The notes: generated by a model from the letters alone, not told the origin. Shown: positions 25,465-34,494, numbered from the stretch's first letter. The stretch is 35,311 nt of DNA from an uncultured Shewanella sp. (GCF_947497935.1 NZ_CANMIO010000028.1:1-35311), one strand, 5' to 3'. Made by a program: numbers and translations.

Positions 25465-26649
25465 CTAAGCAGCTTGTCCTGCGGCCACACCAGATGACCA
25501 AGCCCATTGAAAATTAAAGCCTCCAAGCCAACCACTTACATCCATTACCTCGCCAATGAAGAATAAGCCAGGTACAGATTTAGCTTCCATAGTTTTAGAT
25601 GACAACTCATTGGTATCGACACCACCGAGAGTGACTTCGGCAGTGCGATAACCTTCGGTGCCGTTCATTACCAATGTCCACGATTCAAGATTGACTGCTA
25701 ATTGTTCTAACTCTGCATGCACTAGCTGGTTAAGCGCTTTATTCAATAATGACTCTTCAAAAAGCACTTCGACTAAACGTTTAGGTAACCATTGCGACAA
25801 GGCATTACGCAGACTTTGCTTAGGGCTAGCTTCAAGTGCATGTTGTAGCTTTGCACGCACATCTTCACCCGGCAACAAGTTAATGCTAATTGCCTCGCCC
25901 GGATTCCAATAATTTGAAATTTGTAAAATTGCTGGCCCAGATAGACCACGGTGAGTAAATAGCAGTGCCTCGCTAAACTGAGTGCCATCTTTCGCTGTAA
26001 TCGTGCTTGGAACCGCAATGCCTGATAGCGGCTCAAAGCGCTGTTTTTGATCGCTATGCCAAGTGAATGGTACCAGGCCTGCGTGAGTTGAGAGCACCTT
26101 TAAGCCAAACTGCTCAGCAATATGATAACCATAAGGCGATGCGCCAAGCTTTGGCATAGACAAGCCACCCGTGGCGATAACTAATGACTCACAAGAATAG
26201 TGTTCTTTGTCGGTAACAAGCTCAAATAAGCCATCTGCATTTTTGCTGATATTGCTTATCTCAGTGCGTAGTTTTATCTGCACGCCTGCCCACTCACACT
26301 CAGTAAGCAGCATGGTAACGATCTCTTTGGCTGAGTCATTACAAAATAACTGACCATGGTCGCGCTCGTGATACTCGATACCATGACGCTCAACCAACTC
26401 AATGAAGTCGCTTGAACGATAACGCGCTAAAGCCGATTTTACAAAATGGCTATTACCGCAGATAAAGTTAGCAGGCTCAACTTTCTGATTGCTGAAGTTA
26501 CAACGGCCGCCGCCACTGATCAGAATTTTACGCCCCGCTTGCTTAGCGTTATCGAGCACTAATACATCACGGCCACGGTAACCTGCAGAGGCTGCGCACA
26601 TAAGGCCCGCCGCTCCGGCTCCAATAATGATGACGTCATGATGTTTCAC
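25465..26649 (-). CDS. HI0933/YhiN-family NAD(P)/FAD-dependent oxidoreductase
   Basis: A 394-residue flavoprotein. The N-terminus has a dinucleotide-binding motif VIIIGAGAAGLMCA, followed by GRKILISGGGRCNFSN, the signature of the HI0933/YhiN (BaiN) family; the C-terminus has GLFFIGEVMDVSGWLGGFNFQWAWSSG, binding FAD. GTG 26649 is the start: AGGAG lies 7 nt upstream and the FAD motif then begins at residue 5; a longer ATG frame at 26721 starts inside the repeat cluster and is unlikely. Length matches E. coli YhiN (about 400). The physiological substrate is not established. Single gene; its leader borders the A-B repeat cluster. Confidence 0.9.
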   Translation of the reverse strand: MKHHDVIIIGAGAAGLMCAASAGYRGRDVLVLDNAKQAGRKILISGGGRCNFSNQKVEPANFICGNSHFVKSALARYRSSDFIELVERHGIEYHERDHGQLFCNDSAKEIVTMLLTECEWAGVQIKLRTEISNISKNADGLFELVTDKEHYSCESLVIATGGLSMPKLGASPYGYHIAEQFGLKVLSTHAGLVPFTWHSDQKQRFEPLSGIAVPSTITAKDGTQFSEALLFTHRGLSGPAILQISNYWNPGEAISINLLPGEDVRAKLQHALEASPKQSLRNALSQWLPKRLVEVLFEESLLNKALNQLVHAELEQLAVNLESWTLVMNGTEGYRTAEVTLGGVDTNELSSKTMEAKSVPGLFFIGEVMDVSGWLGGFNFQWAWSSGVAAGQAA

Positions 26650-26724
26650 TCGATAACTCCTAAGTAAATGGTGCCTATCGTTAGTAAACGCTAGGCATAA
26701 AAAAGGGCGCCATTTTAGCATTGT

Positions 26725-26866
26725 TATCTATACATGGAAGTATTTATGCCAGCTTCGCCATGGATGGTATGAAGTGGTATCTATACATGGAAGTATTTAT
26801 GCCACTTTCAACACCTACGCCATGGATGGAAAGAAGTGGTATCTATACATGGAAGTATTTATGCCA
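26725..26866. repeat. Interleaved short repeat cluster A-B-A-B-A
   Basis: Unit A (27 nt, begins TATCTATACATGG, ends TTTATGCCA) occurs identically at 26725-26751, 26778-26804 and 26840-26866. Unit B (22 nt, CGCCATGGATGG-NNN-GAAGTGG) occurs at 26756-26777 and 26818-26839, differing only in three central bases (TAT or AAA). Both B copies abut the following A copy. Gaps between A and B are 4 and 13 nt. It lies between the flavoprotein start and the gpsA terminator. Confidence 0.95.
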
Positions 26867-26889
26867 ACGGCCAAATAGGCTAAAAACAA

Positions 26890-26914
26890 AAAACCGAAGC
26901 TAGGCTTCGGTTTT
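26890..26914 (-). terminator. Intrinsic terminator of the yibN-secB-gpsA operon
   Basis: CCGAAGC/GCTTCGG (26894-26900 and 26904-26910) with a 3-nt loop, flanked by A and T runs. It lies 41 nt beyond the gpsA stop and also works on the opposite strand. Confidence 0.85.
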
Positions 26915-26954
26915 CAATCAACTGAACAAATTGTTCAATCTAATAACAGCAAAA

Positions 26955-27974
26955 CTATTCTGCCGACGATGTCTCAGACTTCTGCTCACGACTAAGCAAC
27001 TCTTTAGCGGCATCAACCGGTGACTTGCCTTTATACAAGACTTGGTAAACTTGCTCGGTAATAGGCATCTCGACACCTAAACGCTTAGCTAGCGTATAGA
27101 CCTCTTTAGTGTTGCGATAACCCTCAACCACTTGACCAATTTCGTCTTGTGCAGTTTCAACATCAGAACCTTTGCCCAATGCTAAGCCGAAGCGACGGTT
27201 ACGCGACTGGTTATCGGTACAAGTTAGCACCAAATCACCAAGGCCAGCCATGCCCATAAAGGTCGAGGCTTGTGCGCCCATAGCTTCACCAAGTCGAGTT
27301 AACTCAACTAAACCGCGAGTAATTAGCGCCGTTCTTGCATTCGCACCAAAACCGATACCGTCTGACAGGCCAGCGCCAATCGCAATAACGTTTTTAACTG
27401 CGCCGCCAAGCTGTAAACCAATAAAGTCGTCATTGGCGTAAACACGCAGACGCTTAGGGCTGTGTAACAGCTCAACTAAATCCTTAGTAAACTGAGGATC
27501 AGTACCTGCAATCGAAATCGCAGTCGGCATACCAGCAGCAAGCTCTTTAGCAAAGGTCGGTCCCGATAACACGGCAAGAGGAAACTCATCGCCAATGGCT
27601 TCACGGGCAACATCTTGTATTAGGCGGCCAGTCTCAGGCTCTAGACCTTTGGTGGCCCACACAATACGCGAATCTTTACGTAATAGCGGTTTTGCTTGGG
27701 TCAGTACTAATCCAAAAACATGGCTAGGAACAACCACTAGCACATTGTTAGATGCCGCTAATGCTGTTGCCAAGTCCGCTTCAGGGATCAGTAGATCTGG
27801 TAATGGAATACCCGGTAAAAACGCTTCGTTAGACTTGTCGTTTTTCAGGTTTTCTATGTGCTCGGGTTCATGGCCCCAAAGCATGGTTCTGTGGCCATTG
27901 CTCGCTAAAGAAATGGCAAGGGCGGTCCCGTAAGAGCCCGCCCCCAGTACCGTAATGTCGGCAGTGTTTTTCAT
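26955..27974 (-). CDS. gpsA: Glycerol-3-phosphate dehydrogenase [NAD(P)+]
   Basis: Reduces dihydroxyacetone phosphate to sn-glycerol 3-phosphate, the backbone for phospholipids, in the cytoplasm. The 339-residue product has the N-terminal GAGSYGTALA nucleotide-binding loop, WATKGLEPETG, the active-site lysine region GGAVKNVIAIGAG and the GMAGLGDLVLTCT motif. ATG 27974 gives exactly the usual length; an earlier ATG at 28058 lies inside secB. The start follows the secB stop by 4 nt and has little ribosome site of its own, so coupling to secB is likely. The order secB-gpsA is conserved in enterobacteria and relatives. Confidence 0.97.
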   Translation of the reverse strand: MKNTADITVLGAGSYGTALAISLASNGHRTMLWGHEPEHIENLKNDKSNEAFLPGIPLPDLLIPEADLATALAASNNVLVVVPSHVFGLVLTQAKPLLRKDSRIVWATKGLEPETGRLIQDVAREAIGDEFPLAVLSGPTFAKELAAGMPTAISIAGTDPQFTKDLVELLHSPKRLRVYANDDFIGLQLGGAVKNVIAIGAGLSDGIGFGANARTALITRGLVELTRLGEAMGAQASTFMGMAGLGDLVLTCTDNQSRNRRFGLALGKGSDVETAQDEIGQVVEGYRNTKEVYTLAKRLGVEMPITEQVYQVLYKGKSPVDAAKELLSREQKSETSSAE

Positions 27975-27978
27975 GCGA

Positions 27979-28464
27979 TTAAGCGTTAGCTTCTTCTGCT
28001 GGTGCTTCAGCTGCTGCAGCTTGACGCTGTTGAACATACTGAGCGAATAGTGCGTCAAAGTTGACTGGAGCTAGGTTAAGTTGTGGGAAAGTACCACGGC
28101 TTACTAGGCTACCAATTGCTTCACGAGCATATGGGAAAAGAACGTTAGGGCAGTATGCACCTAGAGAGTGAGCTAGCTGCTGCTCAGTTAGACCAGCGAT
28201 AGCGAAGATACCCGCTTGCTGAACTTCACATAGGAATGCAGTTTCTTCGCCGTTCTTAGCTGTAACAGTCAAAGACAGTACAACTTCATATACATCATCA
28301 GATAGTTTGTTGCTGCGAGTATCTAGATCAAGCTTAACTTCTGGGTTCCACTCTTTCTGAAAAACAGCTGGGCTGTTTGGTGTTTCAAAAGAGATATCTT
28401 TTGTGTAAACACGTTGAATGTTGAATTGTGGACCTTGTTGTTCGTTGTTTGCTACTTCAGCCAT
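27979..28464 (-). CDS. secB: Protein-export chaperone SecB
   Basis: A 161-residue SecB, a cytoplasmic tetrameric chaperone that keeps preproteins unfolded and hands them to SecA. Recognisable are FNIQRVYTKDISFETPNSP near the N-terminus and LCEVQQAGIFAIAG, followed by CPNVLFPYARE and the LNLAPVNFDALFAQY C-terminal segment. The tail is Ala/Glu-rich, as usual. AGGA is just upstream of ATG 28464. It lies between yibN and gpsA; grxC, which sits between yibN and secB in E. coli, is absent. Confidence 0.98.
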   Translation of the reverse strand: MAEVANNEQQGPQFNIQRVYTKDISFETPNSPAVFQKEWNPEVKLDLDTRSNKLSDDVYEVVLSLTVTAKNGEETAFLCEVQQAGIFAIAGLTEQQLAHSLGAYCPNVLFPYAREAIGSLVSRGTFPQLNLAPVNFDALFAQYVQQRQAAAAEAPAEEANA

Positions 28465-28695
28465 ACTATCCTACCTTAAAAAAAATGTTAATGAGGCTAC
28501 TTCAAAAGAGCCAGTCTCAGGGCTTGGCAAGCTTGGGGGTTAAGCCAATTTGCTGTCCCAATTTTTGATTTATTTAGTCAACAGACGCTTTTTTGGAGGG
28601 GAAAACCCTCAGTTCAATGCCGGTAACCACAATAAGTTGAGAGCTAACACTCTAATCAATTACTCAACAAAAAAGCAATGGCTACACTAACACTT

Positions 28696-29130
28696 CTATC
28701 TTTTGCTTTTTGAAACAGGCAAATTATTTGACTGCCATTCACCCATACCACCTTTCAGATTGTTCACGTTTTCAAAACCGTGCTTAATCATCAGCTGAGC
28801 AGCTTGAGACGAAGTCATGCCAGCGTTGCATACCATTATAATGGGACTGGCTTTTGAGTTTTCAAGGGCAGCAAGCTGATTATTTTTTATATCGGCTAGT
28901 GGTACGTTGATAGCACCTACGATATGACCCTTCTTAAATTCTTCTTTGCCGCGCACATCAACGACTTTAGCGTCTTGCTTGTTGATCATCATTGTCGCTT
29001 CTTGATGATTCACATTCTTAACTTTAGAAACACTTGTCTTAATCGTTACGACGATAACGCCGACAAATAAACCAACCCAAGCCACACTTAACATAGGGTT
29101 AGCTTTAAAAAATTCCATATATTCTTGCAT
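28696..29130 (-). CDS. yibN: Membrane-anchored rhodanese-like protein YibN
   Basis: A 144-residue protein with one N-terminal membrane helix (about residues 12-31) and a cytoplasmic rhodanese domain (about 40-138). The active-site loop begins at Cys101 (VCNAGMTSSQA), and the substrate-side motif VVDVRGKEEFKKGHI is intact. Rhodaneses carry sulfur as a persulfide on that Cys. Length and position match E. coli YibN, divergent from gpmI. Natural sulfur acceptor is unknown. It probably opens the secB-gpsA operon, although 231 nt separate it from secB. Confidence 0.93.
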   Translation of the reverse strand: MQEYMEFFKANPMLSVAWVGLFVGVIVVTIKTSVSKVKNVNHQEATMMINKQDAKVVDVRGKEEFKKGHIVGAINVPLADIKNNQLAALENSKASPIIMVCNAGMTSSQAAQLMIKHGFENVNNLKGGMGEWQSNNLPVSKSKR

Positions 29131-29211
29131 CGTTACTGCCTACTATTTTTTAGGGCCAAATATAATGAGGGCACAGAGTATACCACCGCTTGGTGCAGAA
29201 TACAGAATGTT

Positions 29212-29230
29212 AGTCACGCTTGGCGTGACT
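29212..29230. promoter_or_regulatory. Perfect hairpin in the yibN/gpmI divergent region
   Basis: AGTCACGC and GCGTGACT are perfect 8-bp arms around a 3-nt loop, roughly midway between the starts of yibN and gpmI. It could be an operator or a transcription stop for a leader. No consensus promoter boxes could be assigned. Confidence 0.4.
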
Positions 29231-29368
29231 CTTCAGCATGTAAATAACAGCAATAGTGCAATCCGATAACGCCAATCTGGGTAAATGTCTTTATGCACGA
29301 CCATAATTGGTAGTAATATTTAACCAATTCCGATTTCAATCTTATTTTTTAAACTTAAAGGTACTACC

Positions 29369-30913
29369 ATGACGACACGCAAACGCCCGTTGGCACTGCT
29401 GATCCTCGATGGCTGGGGTTACCGTGAAAACACACAAAAAAATGCTGTTTTTCATGCAAATACACCAGTTTTAGATCAGTTAAATGCGAAATATCCAAAC
29501 AGTTTAATTTCTGGTTCAGGCATAGATGTAGGCCTACCTGATGGTCAAATGGGTAATTCAGAGGTCGGACACATCAATATCGGTTCTGGTCGAATCGTCT
29601 ACCAAGAGCTAACACGCATTAGCAAATCGATTGATGATGGCGAATTCAATAGTAACCCAGCACTTACTGAAGCAGTCGATGCCGCAATTAAGGCAGAGGG
29701 CGCTGTACATATCATGGGCCTCTTATCACCTGGTGGCGTTCATAGTCATCAGGATCATATAGAAGCCATGTGTCGCCTAGCGGTAAAACGCGGCGCTAAG
29801 AAAGTCTACCTACACGCATTCTTAGATGGCCGTGATACACCGCCACGTAGCGCAAAGCCTGAACTCGCTCACTTTGAAGAACTATTCAAAACCTTAGGCA
29901 CAGGCCAAATAGCATCTGTGATTGGTCGCTACTACGCTATGGACCGAGACAACCGTTGGGATCGTGTATCACAAGCTTATGAGCTAATTACCGAAGGTAA
30001 GAGTTTGCATCAAGCAGCTAACGCAGTAGACGCGATTGAAGCCGCTTATGCCCGTGATGAAAATGATGAATTTGTTGGCAGTACTGCTATTCCTGACGCA
30101 CAGGGTAACCTTGCTAAGCTAGCCGACAATGACGCACTGATCTTCATGAACTTCCGTGCCGATCGCGCTCGCCAAATCACTCGCAGCTTCGTTAATGCCG
30201 ACTTCGATGGTTTCGAGCGTACCGTTACGCCGAAAATCAACTTTGTAATGTTGACCGAATACGCTGCCGACATTAAGGCATCTATCGCTTATCCATCAAG
30301 TGACTTGGTGAATACATTAGGTGAGACACTGCAAGATAGAGATCTGACTCAGCTACGTATTTCAGAAACTGAAAAGTACGCTCATGTGACCTTCTTCTTC
30401 AATGGTGGCAAAGAGGAGCCGTTCAAGGGGGAGGATCGTATCCTGGTCCAGTCACCAAAAGTCGCAACCTACGACCTGCAACCAGAGATGAGTTCTGCCG
30501 AGTTGACCGACAAGCTAGTTGCGGCCATTGAGTCAACCGAATATGACGTCATCATCTGCAACTATCCAAATGGTGATATGGTTGGCCATACAGGTAATTT
30601 TGATGCAGCGGTTAAGGCCTGTGAAGCGGTTGATACCTGTATTGGACGTGTTGTTGAAGCACTAGATAAAGTCGGTGGAGAATGTTTGATTACCGCCGAT
30701 CACGGTAATGCTGAGCAGATGACTGATGAATCGACTGGCCAAGCACATACTGCGCACACCAGCGAATTGGTGCCATTAATCTATGTGGGACGTGACGCAG
30801 AGATAGAAAATGGCGGTCGTTTGAGTGATTTAGCGCCGACTATGTTAACCTTGATGGGACAAGACGTGCCTGCAGAGATGACCGGCCGCTCGATAATAAA
30901 ACTCAAAGAGTAG
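29369..30913 (+). CDS. gpmI: 2,3-bisphosphoglycerate-independent phosphoglycerate mutase
   Basis: Interconverts 3- and 2-phosphoglycerate in glycolysis, using manganese and a phosphoserine intermediate. The 514-residue product has the metal-binding LLILDGWGYR (Asp14), the nucleophile Ser64 in MGNSEVGHINIGSG, HSHQDHIEA and the C-terminal ADHGNAEQM metal site, all of the alkaline phosphatase superfamily. AAAGG is positioned well before ATG 29369. It is followed after 11 nt by envC, as in E. coli (gpmM-envC-yibQ). Confidence 0.98.
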   Translation: MTTRKRPLALLILDGWGYRENTQKNAVFHANTPVLDQLNAKYPNSLISGSGIDVGLPDGQMGNSEVGHINIGSGRIVYQELTRISKSIDDGEFNSNPALTEAVDAAIKAEGAVHIMGLLSPGGVHSHQDHIEAMCRLAVKRGAKKVYLHAFLDGRDTPPRSAKPELAHFEELFKTLGTGQIASVIGRYYAMDRDNRWDRVSQAYELITEGKSLHQAANAVDAIEAAYARDENDEFVGSTAIPDAQGNLAKLADNDALIFMNFRADRARQITRSFVNADFDGFERTVTPKINFVMLTEYAADIKASIAYPSSDLVNTLGETLQDRDLTQLRISETEKYAHVTFFFNGGKEEPFKGEDRILVQSPKVATYDLQPEMSSAELTDKLVAAIESTEYDVIICNYPNGDMVGHTGNFDAAVKACEAVDTCIGRVVEALDKVGGECLITADHGNAEQMTDESTGQAHTAHTSELVPLIYVGRDAEIENGGRLSDLAPTMLTLMGQDVPAEMTGRSIIKLKE

Positions 30914-30924
30914 TATACCAACAC

Positions 30925-32058
30925 GTGAACATTCGATTTTTTATCAAAGCCAGCATTTTTGCTGGCTTTCTATCACTTCCTCTAACGGTTAATGCGACCG
31001 ATCTTGAGCGCCGCCAGTCTGAGCTAAAATCTATCCAAGCCCAGATAAATAAGCAGCAATCAGCGGTTAAAAACACCAGTAAACAGAGAGAGCGATTAAT
31101 ATCTTTATTAAAAGCTGATGAAAAAGCGATTGCTCAAGCAGCAAGAAAAGTAAACACAACTAAGCAAGATCTAGCCAAAACAGATCAAAAAATTGCAGAA
31201 CTAAACACTAAACAAATTCAATTAGAAAAGCTGAAAACAGCGCAACAAAAATCACTTTCAAATCAACTCGCTAGCGCCTACTTAGCGGGTAACCATGACT
31301 ATAGCAAAATGCTGCTAAATCAGCAGTCTCCTGCTAGCATCGAGCGCCTACTGGCATATTACGAATATTTAAATAACGCTCGTATCGACTCGATAAAACA
31401 GCTGCAAACCACCTTGAAAGAGCTAGACCAAGTTCGAGCGGATCAACAAGAGCAACAAAGTCGTCTTAATAAGCTAGTACTCGAGCGACAGCAACAAGCT
31501 AAAAAGCTCAACCAAGAGCAGTCACAAAGACAAAGTACCCTTACGCAACTCCAAAGAACATTAAGTAGTAGTGGCGCAAAGTTAGAGCAACTTCAAATAG
31601 AAGAAGCCAGCCTTAAGCGAGTAGTTGAACAAGCTCTTACCGCTATGAAAAATAACCCATCATTCGAGGGATTATCGAGCCGCAAGAAACTCAAATGGCC
31701 AGCTAACGGACGCATAAGATCTGCCTTTGGCAGTAAGCGCTCAGGGCAGGTGAAATGGAAAGGTGTCATCATCTCGGCCGCCGAAGGACAAAATGTAAAT
31801 GCGATTGCTGGCGGTAAAGTGATTTACGCCGACTGGCTGCGCGGTTTCGGTATGGTCTTAGTCGTCGATCACGGTAAAGGTTATATGAGCCTATACGGTC
31901 ATGCACAAGCCTTACTCAAGAATGCAGGCGACTCGGTTAGCAAGGGTGAGTCGATTGCTTTGGTCGGACGTTCGGGTGGACAGACCGAGCCTGGCCTATA
32001 CTTTGAGGTAAGACACAAGGGGCAAGCTGTCGATCCTGCAAGGTATTGCAAACGTTAG
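30925..32058 (+). CDS. envC: Murein hydrolase activator EnvC
   Basis: A 377-residue periplasmic protein that, at the division site, activates the amidases AmiA/AmiB. Signal peptide cleavage after VNA (about residue 24), then a long coiled coil (about 26-245) rich in Gln/Lys, then a C-terminal LytM (M23-like) domain from about 255. The zinc ligands of active M23 peptidases are lost: the first His region reads KWKGVII and the HxH position reads GLYFEVRH. This degeneration is the known mark of EnvC as activator, not enzyme. The start is GTG 30925, 11 nt after gpmI, with a weak ribosome site, suggesting coupling. Confidence 0.94.
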   Translation: MNIRFFIKASIFAGFLSLPLTVNATDLERRQSELKSIQAQINKQQSAVKNTSKQRERLISLLKADEKAIAQAARKVNTTKQDLAKTDQKIAELNTKQIQLEKLKTAQQKSLSNQLASAYLAGNHDYSKMLLNQQSPASIERLLAYYEYLNNARIDSIKQLQTTLKELDQVRADQQEQQSRLNKLVLERQQQAKKLNQEQSQRQSTLTQLQRTLSSSGAKLEQLQIEEASLKRVVEQALTAMKNNPSFEGLSSRKKLKWPANGRIRSAFGSKRSGQVKWKGVIISAAEGQNVNAIAGGKVIYADWLRGFGMVLVVDHGKGYMSLYGHAQALLKNAGDSVSKGESIALVGRSGGQTEPGLYFEVRHKGQAVDPARYCKR

Positions 32059-32091
32059 ACCATATAACCCCTTAAGATACGAGGGGTTTAT

Positions 32092-33297
32092 ATGTCACAG
32101 CACATACGTTACTTTTGCTGCCTAGCGGCGGGACTTGCACTGGGCTTATCCATAACCCTGTCCGGGCAAGAACACACTCAACAATACAAGTCTCATGTAA
32201 GTTACCCAGTTCTTCTCGATATTATCGACACTGTAGAAACTTATTACGTGCAAAAACTCACGGAAGAGGAGCTTATCGAAGCAGCTATAGACGGCATTTT
32301 CAATAAACTCGATCCCTACTCAAGCTTTCTCGATAGGCAGTCCTTCACCAGTATGCAAGAGATGAATAATGGTGAGTATTTCGGTTTTGGTGTCGAAATA
32401 GCAACAGACAATGATCAGATCACTATAGTCACGCCCTTTGCTGACTCTCCAGCCGAAGCTGCAGGAATCAAACCAGGTGACCGTGTATTAAAGCTTAATA
32501 AGCAGCTAGTTACAGCTGAAAAGCTAGAAAGCATTCTCAATGAGATTAAACAACACAGCTTAGCTAACCGACCTATCGAGCTTGAAATGGTGAGAGCCAA
32601 TTCTGAGACCCATTACTCTGTCACCCTAAGCCCAAGCCTTATTGCCATTCACTCCATAGAGGCGGAGATTCTCGATAACAGAATTGGTTATATTCGCCTT
32701 TCTAGCTTCCAAGAAAATACCACTCAAGAACTCGTGAAGCAGCTGTCACTCTGGCAGCCTAAGCAGCTTAACGGAATAATCCTAGACCTAAGAAATAACC
32801 CAGGAGGCCTGCTAGATCAAGCGATTACAATAGCAGACCTCTTCCTAGATAAAGGCCGAATCGTAGCGACAGAGGGGCGCTTCTTCGATGCAAACTCTGA
32901 CTATTACGCCTCACCACAAACCATGGCAACAAACATTCCCATGTCAGTATTGATCAACAAGGGATCGGCCTCCGCCTCAGAAGTACTCGCTGCCGCATTA
33001 CAAGATAATGGCCGAGCCCAATTAATAGGGCAAACCAGTTTTGGTAAGGGCACCATACAAAGTCTGATCCCCACCCTTGTGGATGGCAATGCAATTAAGC
33101 TCACCATAGCTAAATACACCACGCCGAATGGCAATGACATTCATTCAAAAGGTATTGAACCAGATATAAAAATTGAATTAGATGCTGTATCAGATAGTGA
33201 AAGTATGCCTATAATCGACAAAAATTCACTCCGTGAGTCTGTTGCACAAGACAAATTAGTCAACTCGGCGATTGCATGGATTAACGCAGAAAAATAA
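32092..33297 (+). CDS. S41-family C-terminal processing peptidase
   Basis: A 401-residue carboxy-terminal processing protease (CtpA/CtpB type). N-terminal membrane or signal segment (about 7-24), a helical arm, a PDZ domain (about 92-175) containing PAEAAGIKPGDRVLKL, then the catalytic core with Ser294 in GSASASEV and Lys319 in SFGKGT, the Ser-Lys dyad. GAGGGG precedes ATG 32092. Such proteases cut periplasmic or membrane substrates near the C-terminus; links to cell-wall endopeptidase turnover are known for the family. Its position between envC and yibQ suggests a role in wall metabolism at division; that is inference. Confidence 0.94.
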   Translation: MSQHIRYFCCLAAGLALGLSITLSGQEHTQQYKSHVSYPVLLDIIDTVETYYVQKLTEEELIEAAIDGIFNKLDPYSSFLDRQSFTSMQEMNNGEYFGFGVEIATDNDQITIVTPFADSPAEAAGIKPGDRVLKLNKQLVTAEKLESILNEIKQHSLANRPIELEMVRANSETHYSVTLSPSLIAIHSIEAEILDNRIGYIRLSSFQENTTQELVKQLSLWQPKQLNGIILDLRNNPGGLLDQAITIADLFLDKGRIVATEGRFFDANSDYYASPQTMATNIPMSVLINKGSASASEVLAAALQDNGRAQLIGQTSFGKGTIQSLIPTLVDGNAIKLTIAKYTTPNGNDIHSKGIEPDIKIELDAVSDSESMPIIDKNSLRESVAQDKLVNSAIAWINAEK

Positions 33298-33303
33298 TAA
33301 CCA

Positions 33304-34059
33304 GTGCGCTATTTTCTATTATTGATATTTTTATTGTTACCGAGCGCTAGTGTATTCGCCAGCCAAATAGCCATCATCATTGACGATATTGGGTATCGTC
33401 AATCAGATAGAGCTGTGCTGAGTCTGCCCGCCAACATCACTCTTTCTATATTACCGCATACGCCATTAGGGAAAGAACTCGCCTCTAAGGCCTACCGCCA
33501 AGGAAATGAGATTTTGGTACACCTACCAATGCAGGCACTAAACGGTAAGGCTATCGGGCCTGGAGCACTCACCAATACCATGTCAGAAATCGAGTTCAAG
33601 GCCCAAGTAGAAGACTCTATTAATAGCGTTCCCCACGCTAGTGGTGCCAACAACCATATGGGCAGTTTCTTAACCCAGCTAAATGAACCTATGCGCTGGG
33701 TAATGGAATCACTACGACAGCACAATATCTATTTCATCGACAGTATGACGACCAAATATACCCGTGCAGGCACAGTTGCTGAATCTATGGGGATACCCAT
33801 ATTAAGAAGGGAAATCTTTTTAGATAATGATAAATCGCATTCTGGATTAGAAAAGCAGTTTCAACTTGCGATTTCGTTAGCTCACACTAAGAGTGAAATA
33901 GTTGTTATTGCACACCCTTACCCGGAAACAATCGCTTTCCTTACCCAGAACTTACATCGTTTGGCGAATGCAAATATCGAGTTGGTACACACCTCGCAAC
34001 TAGTGTCGCCTCGAATGTCACCTAAAGTTTCCGCTAAACAGGTGTTATTGCAGGATTGA
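33304..34059 (+). CDS. yibQ: Divergent polysaccharide deacetylase family protein YibQ
   Basis: A 251-residue exported protein (signal peptide cleavage about VFA|SQ, residue 19). It shows IAIIIDDIGYRQSD, ILVHLPMQA, ANNHMGSFLT and IVVIAHPYPET, the motifs of the DUF610/YibQ branch of the NodB deacetylase fold. The paired Asp and later His are preserved, so metal binding is possible. Start GTG 33304 is 6 nt after the S41 peptidase stop. It closes the gpmI-envC operon and overlaps the convergent nsrR end by 15 nt. The substrate is unknown; a peptidoglycan or glycan role is inferred from the operon. Confidence 0.92.
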   Translation: MRYFLLLIFLLLPSASVFASQIAIIIDDIGYRQSDRAVLSLPANITLSILPHTPLGKELASKAYRQGNEILVHLPMQALNGKAIGPGALTNTMSEIEFKAQVEDSINSVPHASGANNHMGSFLTQLNEPMRWVMESLRQHNIYFIDSMTTKYTRAGTVAESMGIPILRREIFLDNDKSHSGLEKQFQLAISLAHTKSEIVVIAHPYPETIAFLTQNLHRLANANIELVHTSQLVSPRMSPKVSAKQVLLQD

Positions 34060-34494
34060 AATTGATAGATCTGGCAGCAGAGATTTTAATTCCTGCTTAT
34101 TAGTAACAATCATATCTAAAGTATAGCCGTCTAAAACCGCTAAATAAGCGTTTACAGCATCGGCTAACGCCCCCTTAAGCTTACAAGCAGGTGTAAACAA
34201 GCAGTATGGCTTACTACAGTCAATTGGTGCCAAAGAGTTTTCTAACGCACGAACGACTTGGCCGATATTGATTTCAGAAGCCGGTTTGGCAAGTCTGAAG
34301 CCACCACTCTTGCCGCGAACAGTTTGCAAATAGCCTAACTTCCCTAAGTGATGAACAACCTTAGAAATGTGGTTAGCAGACAGATCGAATACCTCTGTGA
34401 TCTCAGCAATACGGAAGAGCGACTCACGCTCTGAATGCAACGCCAAATACATCAGCGTTCTTAAACCATAATCTGTGTAACGAGTTAACTGCAT
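34045..34494 (-). CDS. nsrR: Nitric oxide-sensing Rrf2-family repressor NsrR
   Basis: A 149-residue Rrf2-type regulator starting MQLTRYTDYGLRTLMYLA, close to the NsrR pattern. The winged helix with ANHISKVVHHLGKLGYL and RGKSGGFRL is followed by the iron-sulfur ligands Cys93, Cys98 and Cys104 (CSKPYC...PAC), at NsrR spacing, and a C-terminal ALADAVNAYLAVLDGYTL. The protein binds a cluster that NO destroys, relieving repression of NO-detoxifying genes. It follows a cysteine-cluster protein gene by 42 nt on the same strand and overlaps yibQ tail to tail. Confidence 0.93.
   Translation of the reverse strand: MQLTRYTDYGLRTLMYLALHSERESLFRIAEITEVFDLSANHISKVVHHLGKLGYLQTVRGKSGGFRLAKPASEINIGQVVRALENSLAPIDCSKPYCLFTPACKLKGALADAVNAYLAVLDGYTLDMIVTNKQELKSLLPDLSISILQ

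Noticed and set aside
26725..26866. CRISPR array
   Set aside because: Only three 27-nt units; the intervening sequence is itself mostly a repeated unit, there is no leader, and no cas gene is nearby.
26721..26903. 60-residue protein encoded by the repeat cluster
   Set aside because: The frame is just the repeat read through in shifting frames, runs into the gpsA terminator and has no ribosome site.
28597..28615. GAGGG/CCCTC hairpin as a terminator of yibN
   Set aside because: On the yibN strand the stem is followed by A rather than T; the T-run is on the wrong side.
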